Source: Rhynchonema sp. JSB1_4
Lineage: Eukaryota; Nematoda; Chromadorea; Monhysterida; Xyalidae
Direction of reading: 5' to 3'
NCBI GenBank assembly: GCA_030248065.1
Contig: JASAMV010006274.1
Location: forward strand, 1-64,000
DNA length: 64,000 nucleotides
A program made the translations under genes and the position numbers. Below, piece after piece: positions 29,924 to 41,200 of the stretch. The first letter of the stretch is position 1. Each line of letters opens with the position of its first letter. A model generated the notes under the pieces. That model did not search any database, had not been told where the DNA came from, and saw only the letters and a program-made list of their open reading frames with translations.

Positions 29924-32900
29924 ATGTACCCAATCACAGTGTTGCTGTTCGTGTGTGTGGTTTGTTCAAGTCAGTTCAATTATTATTTATATTTTTTAGT
30001 TTGTCTTGTTTGTTTGACTATTTATGTACATACGAAGTCTATAGCTACATGTAAATGCTACTAGTCCGTATCTTTTCGTGCACAAAAATAGAATGTTATT
30101 GCCGGTCGTGTTGGAATTTAGTGTATTGCACACCACACTTAAATGTACACTGTTTTATACTCGTCTCTGGTTTCAGCTCAAGCTTCAGAAACGCGCATGG
30201 AGCAAAATTTTCCCTAGCTCATCTCTGTTGGTGTGGTGGAACATGAAAGCGTCGTACAGTATTCTGAAGTGCACAGCCCTAATATTATGATCTCGTCAGG
30301 CCCAACCCCCGACGACATTCCACCGGGTACATTCCACCCAGCGATGTTGTGTTGGCTGCCCGGTCGTCGACTGCCAGAGAACGGCACTATTGAATTGAGC
30401 GAATGTCAGGCTCGATGTCGTCAAAACATCGATTGTTGCGGCATTGAATATCGAGGCGATGATGAAAACAAGGAATGCGTTATTCACACACCGAATCCGT
30501 CCACCGATCAACTCGCAACGTTGAATATCTCGATTGAACACGATTGCGAATACTACGAATTGGAACGCGGTTGGTTGGGAATGCGCATTATGCGTTTGAG
30601 CAGTCAAATCAATCGATCACACATTCAAATACTTGATCGGTAGATAAATCAAACTGTCAGTGAACAGCCATAACCGAATCAAAACGATCACAGACTACCA
30701 CCTGCCCCAATCCATCTGTGTGCGCATGCACGGTGCGTGTCGTCGTTGCCACGTGGTTGTGCGCAAGTATTGTCCGACCGCCATTGATTACGATTGCGGA
30801 TCGGGCGACACACAGTGCGCTCGAGGGGAACAATGTTGGTGGTGATGTTTCAATTTTGCCCATCATTGAAAGCTGTCATCGAAGTTCGAACCACAGTCGA
30901 CCTTCTTTATGTGATCGAGACCGGTCATTTTCGAAAGAATATCAAACAGTTTACAACAGATGTGAACCAAAAGGTTTCACAGCAGACTGTGCCAGGGATC
31001 AAGATAACGTTCAGATATACATGTGTAATGAATGTTCCATCACGCTAAAGAATGTGACCTCTATCCCTATGAAACATCACATGTGTGTCTTCGCAGGTTT
31101 CGGGAGTCCATCAGATGCCACCGATTTCAAGTCGATTATCACCGAAGGCGACGCGATCAAGGCTACCGACTGTCAAATCACGGGCAACGCTGTCTGCAAA
31201 GTCGAATGTTGCAGCAGCAGTGACAGCAGCCAGGAATGTTGTGGATACGCCAAGGCCACCGATGAAGACCGATGCAATTTCGTGCCGAAACAGTACCCTT
31301 CCGAGCAGATAAATGCCGAATCGGAACACCTCGTCGAACGAGAAGGCGAACGCAGCCAGTGCGACCGTGTGCCTTTCGTCGTTCGCGGTGAGAGGTCTTT
31401 CCGGGTGTCTGTTCATTTTATGCGAAGGTTGAAACATTATGGCTATCTATTCTTCGTTGTGTCGCTTTCGGCTCCATGAAGAATATTTGTAGACTGCAGC
31501 ATTTTGCCATTATTGGGCATATAAGTCGGGGCGGTTGGGACCGAAACTTAATCGTTCGAAAATGTTCACAACACCACAACTGAGGGTCTCACCTCATAGA
31601 GGGTCACGACTTAAATGGTAGTGGTGTTGGAGATTGACGACACATCAAGAACGATGGTGTTGGGTATATGTACTTGCACCGTTTCAAAATATGCACCATA
31701 AACAAAGCAGTCACTGTCCTGGAAAGTGAGTCACTGTCGAGAGAGAGTCACCACCACACACAGAAAGGATTCACACCAAGGTCGGGCAAATAACGTCTTT
31801 TTTGAAAAATTCGTTTTTTTAAAAACGTTTTTTAAATAAAACCGCTTTATTTCAAAAACGCCCAGATGCCCAAAACATGCTCCGAAAAAGTCAGGAAAGG
31901 TGCGTTATAGAAACAATGGCTAAACAGAGTAATTTTGTGCGTTATGAGCAAAATAAACCCGTTTCAAACAGCGAATTGCAAACATTTTGATTTGGCTCAC
32001 ATAATCTGACCAAACTTGGCTGGGGTCGACCATGAAAAAACTCTGTTGATCGACGTTCGACGAAGTAAAAATTTGTCGAAGTTTTTGTTACATGTTGAAA
32101 AAAATTGGTGTTCCATGGAAATTAGGGCACTTTCCTTGAAGAATCAGGGAAAATCAAAGATATTCAGGATATAAAAAAGCCGAAAAACGACCCAGACGTT
32201 TTTTAAAAAGTCGTTTTGAAACAAAAAACACCGTCGTTTTTTTGCCCAGCTCTGCCCACACCATCCTTGTATCTCCCCTACCACCCAGACCCAGCCCATC
32301 TGCCCACTCATGTGTGCGTGCGCGTGAACGGCGTGTGCCGTCGTTGTGCGCGTTGGATGAACGATTTTGCGTGTCCCCCTGAAATCAAGTACGAATGCGG
32401 ATCCGGCATGGAACATTGCGCTGACGATGCTTTGGAGGAATGCTATGAAGGTATGCAGGTATTGTGCGTGTTTCTGTACAGAATTGCCAAAACGCATACA
32501 GCGAAAAGTTCAATATTTAAATTTAGGTGCATTTAGGCGCTGGCGTGCATTCTGTCCGTAATTTTCGGTTATTGTGAAAAATGTTCGAGTCCTTTTGTTG
32601 TGTGTGTCGCGCACGAAGGAAACAGCGGCAGTAACAACGGTTGTCTTTAACAAAAATAGCGGACACGGGGTGAATATTCATACTCACAGTCTGGACCTAA
32701 GCCATGAAAATCTAGCGGATCTCGGAAAAACAGCACTCTACTTTTTTGTTAACTGTGCTCGTGTACTTCTGTTTACACACTAAGAGATAGTGCAATCCAT
32801 AATTTTCCATAAAGAAAAGTGGCTGCAGAGCCGCGCGTAAAAGTATCGCTATAAGAAGGCTTGACTGTATGCGGACTCTGACTGACTGCGGTGCATGACT

Positions 32901-33844
32901 GAAATTTCGCACGTTATTTTTAATGTTTGGTCATCTCTTCACTTTGTTTGACAGTGACGAATGAAACATCGCCAGAACCAATCACCGTGCCGCCTCAGTC
33001 GGAAACTGAGTGCTCTGTGTTTGAGACAAAACCCTCAGCGACAACGACATCAACCATTATGAAAACCAGTGAGTTCACGTTGAGACAGACGGTATGTCAA
33101 TTAAGTCGACGCCCCTTTGAGATTTCAGAATAAAGTTATCATCCAGCTAAGTCAACTTCTCTGAATAAGTGTACTGCATTAAGCCGTTACCGGTCCGGTT
33201 CGGGTTGATGACACGTTGACCTTCGCATAGTTTTAGGCCTTCACTTTTAAGACATGCTATACCAAATTTCTAACTTCGCTGCCTCGCAGTGAAATACACA
33301 CCAATAGTTAATGTCCACGTATTGTAGTCCGGACTTATTGTGCGACGGTTCAGTTCCGGGGCACAAATTCAGGCCCGGTCATTCAGGCCCGGCTGGAGCC
33401 TAAGCCTATTAATGGTTCAAATATGCTGGGCCTGAATCGGTCGGGCCTGAAAAATTGGGCCTGAACTTCTGGGCCTGAAAAGTCGCGGAATAGTCCGGAC
33501 CACTTCCTTTCACTTGACCAAGTTGGATGTAGTGTCACATTACATGTCCTACGTATTTTCATGGAAAAATTCCAGTGCCCACCGCCACCACCTCACCACC
33601 AGTGGCCGATTCGAGCCCGTCAGCCACGACAGCCAGTACTGAAACATCAAGTGACGGTCCAACTGCTGAAACACCACGTGATCGTCCAAGCACCGAAACA
33701 TCGCGTGACCGTTCAACCACTGAAACATCAGGCGGCCATCCGATGACAACGAAATTTAATCCCTGGTTGATTCTGGCTCCGGTGGCGGTTGTGGGCGTGG
33801 GTGTCCTGTTGCTCATCTTGATAATCAGCGCCAAAAACAAATAG
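29924..33844 (+). CDS. Type I membrane protein: two PAN-like/Cys-rich units, Thr/Ser stalk, TM helix (430 aa)
   Basis: Seven exons, every internal junction in phase 1: 29924-29969, 30300-30569, 30694-30834, 31097-31387, 32289-32450, 32955-33068, 33576-33844. Exon 1 is a signal peptide, MYPITVLLFVCVVC. Exons 2 and 4 are related Cys-rich domains (ECQARCRQNIDCCGIEY and CKVECCSSSDSSQECCGY) with PAN/Apple-like spacing. Exons 3 and 5 are a second repeat (CVRMHGACRRC with DYDCGSG; CVRVNGVCRRC with KYECGSG). The ectodomain is thus A-B-A-B. Exons 6-7 encode a Thr/Ser/Pro stalk, probably O-glycosylated, then the helix PWLILAPVAVVGVGVLLLIL and a short basic tail ISAKNK. Probably a cell-surface adhesion or recognition protein; the ligand is unknown. 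The donor at 30834 (GTTGGT) is weak but restores a conserved Cys across the junction. Whether 20976-21825 belongs to this gene is unresolved. Confidence 0.8.
31786..32260. mobile_element. Degenerate CAGGGTTGGGC-type hAT MITE
   Basis: Left AAGGTCGGGCAAATAACG and right TTTTTTGCCCAGCTCTG. The interior matches 16738-17256 (CATGAAAAAACTC, AATCAGGGAAAATCA). No clean duplication. In the intron between exons 4 and 5 of the PAN-like gene; its right edge is about 28 bp before the acceptor at 32288. Confidence 0.65.
33345..33490. repeat. Second copy of the CAGGCCCGG repeat
   Basis: Same order of words as 2735-2862, including GGCTGGAGCCTAAGCCTA and ATATGCTGGGCCTGA. In the last intron of the PAN-like gene. 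Two dispersed copies support a mobile origin. Confidence 0.5.
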
Positions 33845-35220
33845 GAAGAGAAAATTGACGACTGAAATCTTTTTACACTGACATCGACACAGTTTTGTCC
33901 TAAAATTCTCTTGATTTGACGTGGAACATTATTTACACACATTTATTCCGAAAAATTTTCCGACCGCTGACCGTGTGCGAGTAGACTAACATTTTGCAAA
34001 AGCTAACAGGAGAAAATATGCGCATCATATCATCTGAACTTTTTTGCACTCACATCGACACTGCTGTCATGGAAAGATTTTTTTTCCATTTCGAGGGATA
34101 CCTGGTGTTATTCAAAAAATTGAGTTCGTAAAGCTGGAGTTATACTTGTCCATTTTTGGGGTGGAGGAGAAGGAGAGAAAATTTTTATGATAAGATAATA
34201 TGAGGGAGAAGAAATAGAACAAACCCCCCCCCCGCAAAAAAGGTGTACATTTGGGGGAAGAAAAACCCCTCCACGCGCGGAAAAAATTGCCCCCCAACCC
34301 TAACAAAAAAAAAAAAACAAAAAAAAATACCCCCACACCCCAAAAAGCCCAAAAGGAAAAAAAAAAACGCAACCTAAACCCCCCCCCCATTAGGAACCAA
34401 ACAAACAAAACAAAAAAAAAAAAAAAAACAAAAACAACCACAAAACCAACCCAAAAAACAAAACCCACCAACCCAAAAACAAAAAAACCCAATCAAAACA
34501 TTATTGAGACGAACAAATGACTAGTCTTCTCATTGATGATCTTTTTTGACGTTCAAACTATCATTGACTGTTCAAACATTGATTGATTCATTGGCTGTAA
34601 GCAATAAAACTGATGTCTATACGGTGATCTGACAAAAATTCTAGGCTATTAGATGTTCAAAAAATCTGGTAATCGTCGATGAGCAAAGTCGGAAAAAATT
34701 TTGAATGTGACACAGTTTCGTTTCAAATAATACAGACGGCAATCACAGTTATTGACAGCACCCAGATCAAAGGTGACAAATTGCCATTGATAGCATAAAT
34801 AATATGTGCAGCGTATAGTTATCGTTATAAGTTGCTGCATTTGATTCAAAATCACAATATGACAAAGGCACTTGCACTTGATCTGTGGGTTGGAAAAGAA
34901 ACAATCAAGAAATCAGTGTTTTACTCAATTCAGGCCATGACTAGCTTCTGCTTTTAACGAACTTCGCCCGTAACTACATAAAATAAGTCGTTGTGTTCAA
35001 TGCTCGATGGTCATAAAAATACGTCAGGAAACATCAGCCAAATGCGTCAGCCAATCAAAGGGGTGCTCAACCATAGGAACAATGTAGAGTAAAATTTACA
35101 CTTCCATTTAGAAATTGCCTCGAGAATACCAACGCAGCGCGAACAAAAACAAACAAATGGAACGAAAAGCGATTGAAAATTTGATCAGTCAGTCACACAA
35201 ATGCTCCGTGCGTCGGATTT
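33845..35220. other. Gene-free stretch between convergent genes
   Basis: Holds the 3' flanks of the PAN-like gene (plus) and the SLC15 gene (minus). An AATAAA follows the SLC15 side only weakly. The notable content is the A/C-only tract at 34224-34502, listed separately. Confidence 0.4.
34224..34502. repeat. A/C homopolymer tract, probably assembly noise
   Basis: Almost only A and C on the plus strand, as irregular homopolymer blocks with no repeat unit (runs of 9-10 C and 13-17 A), with sharp transitions to normal sequence. It does not look like a microsatellite or a decayed transposon. The Phe/Val-rich minus ORF across it is spurious. Confidence 0.75.
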
Positions 35221-38200
35221 CTAATATTTCGGTGTCATCTCACCATCACCTTTCTTCCCCTCTTCTCCTCCACCATCCTCTTCACTTGACGTCTCCTCGT
35301 GCTGGTCGTCTTTCTGGCCTTCATCGCCCTCAATCGTCTGTTCATAATAGTGATATTCGTAGTAGAATATCGACAACAACATCATTATGATCGTCACGCC
35401 AATCATCAGCGAACCGAACATGATCAGCTCGTATGCCTGAAATATCAAGGGAACGTTCCTGAATTATAAAGGGAAGACGCCTGAATTGTCAAGGGAAGTA
35501 GGGGACACAGTGCGGGTCAGTATTGTTTGAGTGCCTATGTATGTATGTATGTATGGGGTCACACTTTTACACAGCTGCTTTTCACAAACATCTGGGATTT
35601 CCATGCATGATGTCTTTCAGTAACTTGCAGTGTGGCGTTGTTGTCTGCTGGAAAGAAACACTGCACTTGGTGTAAAGAAACGTCATATGTACATATTTGC
35701 TGTTCTTGCATTGAGTTGGCATAATATTTGCATTTATGTAAGTACTATGCATGTTCACCGAAATTACGCACATTGTTGTAAAATGTATACGAACCAGATT
35801 ATCGAAGAAATCAATTTCGACCAAAATGATGGTGATCAGATCGCCCAGCGACACCGTGAGCAGCCAGGCCGCTTGCAGCACCGACTTCATCGATTGAGCC
35901 GCCTGAAGTGTTTCTAAATAATGTCGCACGTGTTTTTGGAAAAAAATAATTCAAAAAAACTACTTTTGTAAAGAATAATTGCAAAAAAATCGGCGCACAC
36001 CTGCGAATAGCTGAATTCCAATCCAGTGATGGAGACCAGAATCTCGGCTGCTGTAATGATCGCGTATTGTGGCACCTGCAGCAGCACATTGACCGTATTC
36101 GGCGCCGCCACTTCGTACAATACAATCTCGTTCATCTGCAAAATTTTTGGCCTATGCTACTGTAATTGTAGTCTACGCACGTGCGCGTTTAAATTTCATG
36201 CTGACGCAACGTGCCTGCGGCCGTTCAACGCATTCGTCGCGCCATCCAAGCGTCTTTTACTATACACTTTCTGGCGTCGTCGCGATGTATGTACAGTACC
36301 GCCGGCACCAAAAAAAAAACAATCAACTATTACCCACCACCAAACATGCAATACATGCAGTTTACCGTCTTTATGGCGGATACCCAGTAGTGTTTTTTTC
36401 TGGGTCATTTTTTCGGTCACTATAGAGAATAATCACTACATACAGCGTTCTAATCACAAGCTTAATCACAGATTGAGGCTCAAATGCGCTTCAGAAACTA
36501 TTCACTATAAAGAGTGTCATCACCACAATGGGGTTGACTGTGTACCACGATGGTGCATTGTACACAACATGTGAATTGGACACACGATTATTTTTCACCC
36601 CATCCAATAAATGGGGAGGGATAAATTCCAACCTTGGCCGACGTTGTGGATTGTGTGTTTAATGCCGGTGATCTGTTTTGCCAGATCGGCTGGCTCCAAT
36701 TTCGAATAATTGATCGACTGTTTCTGACAAATCAAACACCTGCCGAATTAAAACATCGCTAAACATGTAGCGGCTCATACTATTATGTCCTCATCTGATC
36801 TCCTAAAACATCCAAAAACCCCAATTATAAATTTCTTAATATCCGCTGCACAACAATATAATACACGTAGTTATTAACATCTAGAAACAAAACTGAAAGC
36901 CATGCATGCACCTGCATGATGACTACGCGGAGGCCCCTAGCTGGCTGGAAGGCGGGGGGGGGGTGGGCTTCCGAATATTTTTTGATGAAAAGTGGATTTT
37001 GGATTAACAGAACCTTAAATTTACTTTACGGTGGGGAAGCGGTATTTTAATTTTACGTTCCTGTTCATACGCCTGGCCCCCACTAATTCACAATTCATAA
37101 TAGTTTCCTGTTTGACCTTCAAATTTATCATTTCTTCAGCAAAAGCCCCTAAAGTGCGTGAATTGCGTCAAAGCCCCCTCTGAGCTGACTGTTTTATTTG
37201 GATGTTAGGCTGATGATTAAGCTATCGGCCAAAAAATTACCAAATCAAACTCGATATCAAACTTGATGACCCCACGCGGCCTTTTTCTTGGGTGGTTGGG
37301 ATTTGATGGAAGGCAGTTGACGATTGAGAGAATAGGGCAAAAATTTCTAACTGCGTGAAAGTTGTTTATGCTGGAGCAGTGCTTAGGCGGGTCGTTGTTC
37401 AGTGGCCGATTTTTCTTAAATTTACTAACTTTCAAAAAGGAATATACTTCCGAATCTGTCGAAGAGGACGAGTCCTTTACGAAAAATTAGGAAAAGGTAA
37501 GTAAAGTTTTTCACAAAATGAAAAAACTTATTGACCATAGGAAATCAAACATTGAGCCGTCTGGGCTCAAGGACCACGGGGAGTAGCTCCAAGCGCACAC
37601 GTGAGCTCCTCATCGTAGCCACTTGCACCTCTTTCGCGGGCCTCGAATTAATGTTTAAAACCTAACAACTAGAATTATAATCAACATTACAAACTTATTG
37701 TCCCCTGGTACAACGATTTTTTCGGCACCGCGATCAGCAAAACTCGGCTAATTGTCTGGTCGTCAAGTTTGGTCGTCAACGCAAGCAATCCTACACGAGC
37801 GCGCGAAGTAAAATGTAGTCCATCCACCAGCTCATGGCGCTTTGTGTTGCTGCTGGCTGGTTTGTTCCCTTCCTCCACGTTCTAATGAAAGAGAAATTGA
37901 ATGTGACCGATTTTGCAAAAAAAACTAAAAAAATAACAAACGGTGTCGAAAAAGATTGAATTCGATCAAATTTAAAATTAAATCAAATTAAAATCGATAA
38001 AACACGTCGATTTCATAAAAACCACAATCTAGGAACAAAAATAATTTTTTTCGGACACTCAATTTCTCTTTCATTAGAACGCGGAGGAAGGGAACAAACC
38101 AGCCAGAAGCATCACAAAGTGACACGAGCTGATGGATGGACTATACATGGCATGCGTAGGGCTGAGTGGACGACGGCGTTAGCGATGCGTGCGTTGACGA

Positions 38201-41200
38201 CATTTACATAAGCCGAAAACTCACGTTCCGGACAGCACAGACACAATTTTACTGGCTCGGTTGTCGTTGTCGATGTCGAGCACCTGGAAGTTGTAGCTGT
38301 CGTGCGAATTGCACGGCAGTTCAGCCGTCTCTTTAAGTCCGTTGCAGCACAGAAACAGCGTTGTATTCTTGAAGTTGTCGCGGTAATTGATCAGTCTGCA
38401 AAGACAGCGTGTATACAAATGTGGTACCCTCTTTAGTGCACCCCTTCGTACGTATGCATGGTTAAAATTTTTAATTTTATTTTGACCCCCAATCGGCTGC
38501 TTGTACTTATACAATCGCCACCCTATAAAATGGTAGATCAAGATTGACTAATTATACGGAAATACACTCGTTTTGTGTGTGCTCAAGCATAGTCCCATAC
38601 TTAAGCCTTAGGCTTCTATTTCAGGCTTAGGCTTAGGCTTGCGGTTAGGCTCAGACTTAGGCTCAGGCACCAGCCTGAATCAAGTAAAACACACAGCCAC
38701 GACGAAAAACGGCTGTATCTCTCGTGGACGCGTACTCGGTCGGGTGGATTTCCGTATAATCAAGTCGTTCGTAGTGAATCTACGTGTTTTGACTTCTCTT
38801 CCATTCGATTTTTATTTTTGTCGTCAAAGACATGTCAGTATAACCTATTCAGATCTGTTACGGCAGAATTCTTGCTGACAAAGTTTGCTGACACCAGAGG
38901 TCGCAATCGGGCCGGGTTTGGCCGGCCCGGCCCGGCCCGAGCCCCCAAATCTCAGGCCCGGCCCGAACCACCAAATCTCAGGCCCGGCCCGGCCCGAATT
39001 TGTGGCTTAGATTTTAACCCAATTTTTGTCATCATTTTTTTGCGATTTTTTTAATCTGTTTTTTTGGTTGACAATTCATTGTTTTCCATGAAAAAGTCGT
39101 CAGATAGGCAATACTGATCACTTACTTGTCAAATCCGTCTGAAATTTTAGTATTTTTGACAAAAAATCCCTACTTTTTTTCAGTAAAATAAGTCACTTCA
39201 GAAGCGTCGCGGCCCGACCCTTCAAATCTCCGGCCCGGCCCGGCCCGAACCATAAGCCCAAAATCGCGGCCCGGCCCGATTGCGACCTCTGGCTGACACA
39301 CACCAACTGCCGTACATTACTCGGCGGCAGACAGCAGTGTGTATAGTCCAGCCACCAGCTCATGAGACGACTTTTTTAAACCTTGCTTGGCCCGATCAAA
39401 AATGCTCTGGCTACACGTGTTTTCGCAAACAAAAGAAAGAGATTGGGTCGAGAGAGATGACAAGTTCCAGCTGGCTGACCTCAATTTGTTGCGTGCTTAC
39501 GCGAACAGCAACATTGTTCAACACACAAATGTTTTGGGAGTCAAAAGGGAATTTACGCACCGAGGTGGATAGCGTGTTTGTTTTAAAAATACGTGTGTTT
39601 CTATTTCTTTCATTACCGAAATACGTGGAACCGGAACATTATTGGACCGCACAAGCCAACTTCAAAAAAGCCGTCTCATGAGCTCGTGGTTGGACTATAC
39701 ACAGAACATCCGAATGCCACGTTCCTATTCCATAGTTGATGTCGAACATACATGTATGTAAAACGTAGAACTCACTGCAGTTTCACCTTTCCCAGTCCCT
39801 CTTCATCTTTCTTCAACGAGCCCACATACGTCATTGCAGGCACTTTTTCGGAGAGCACCTGTGTGGGAGTGTTACCGCGTGAGAAGAAAAGATCGAATTT
39901 TCTGGCATGATTTATTTTTTGCATTATAGGGTTCGGCGATGACTTGACCCGAAATATCCGATTTAACGTAGGTTATGTACACGTACATGTTTTTTTTCTT
40001 AGTCATACTCTGACAATTCTTTTGGGAGAAACTTTTCAAACGCGTTGCCTGAGCCGTAAAGCGCACGATGCGTGCACTGGCTATAGCGGTCACGTGACTT
40101 CTGTAGCCAGTGCACGCATAATGTGCTTTACGGATCAGGCAACGCGGTTGAAAAGTTTCTCCCAAAAGAATTGTCAGAGGACATTTTATTAGTCATAGAG
40201 TAATTGAAATTGCAGCGCTTTTCTCCGTATCCATGTCTATATTCCTACGTATCTGAATCTGACCAATTTACAGGACTAATTATGCGCAGTACTGACTTTT
40301 TTCAAATTATCATTTTCCAACAGAGGACAGTCTCGTGCACGCGAGTGCATGCGGCATGCACAACCGGATGCACGTGCAAACTCAGTGACACAAATGTGCA
40401 TGAAAAACATAAATTGATCGATTTGGGGGCAAAGGGGCCCCAAAAAAGGAAAATTCGCGCACGCGCGAAACTTAATACGTTACAAATACAGAAATTGCTA
40501 ATTGCTACCCGGGGGCCCATAGCCGGCCAAATGCAGATATGTACCGTAACCGCACTCAAAAAATCTGCATTTGTCATAATTCTAATGCACGCGGACATAC
40601 ATGACACCCTGTAATTTCAATTCTTATTTCTGCATTTTTGGACAAATCTACATCCTATCTCCAACACTATGCGCCCCCTGGGCCCTCTGGGCCCCCAGGC
40701 AGCTATGGCCTCTGGCAAGATCTCAAGGAATGTTTGACCTGTGTTCCTTTCTAGGGTTCAACAACACCGGCCACGACCGGAGGCGATCGCGCAAGAACGC
40801 AGTTGCGCCGCGCAGGCTGGTCAGCTAAGGCAAGGCTGACCCAGCCTTCCGTCGCTGAGAAGGGTAAGGTGTTGGGGAGCAGAAGTTAACGTGTCATCAG
40901 GAGTGTCGTCGTTGTAGCCACTTGGTCGTGCGTTATTGGACAGAAATTTATATACAGGTGGTTCCCAAATTGCCACGAAAGTTAAACAGCGTGGCACTAT
41001 CGGTGACTTTTTGCGCTGCTTCAACCGCGCATTCGCAAACACGAGCGTTTTGCCACTGATGTCTTGGTGAAAAATGAGGATTTAAGAATATTTCCACGAC
41101 CGTAAACCAACCGTGTAGACGACATTCATTTTGACGACCGTGTTGTTGAAGTTCATGTCGGCCGGTTTGCACCCTCCCGACAACACATCGATTTTCCACA

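Noticed and set aside
30718..31479. Single 253-aa ORF as an intact gene
   Set aside because: It reads the B1 exon out of frame and runs through an intron; only its middle (31097-31387) is a real exon of the PAN-like gene.
34112..34492. Phe/Val-rich 126-aa minus ORF resembling a membrane protein
   Set aside because: Lies on the A/C homopolymer block; the composition is an artefact of that tract.
40821..41042. Separate small gene on the minus strand
   Set aside because: Its only coding-like part overlaps the tentative SLC15 exon 41055-41008; the remainder shows no conservation.
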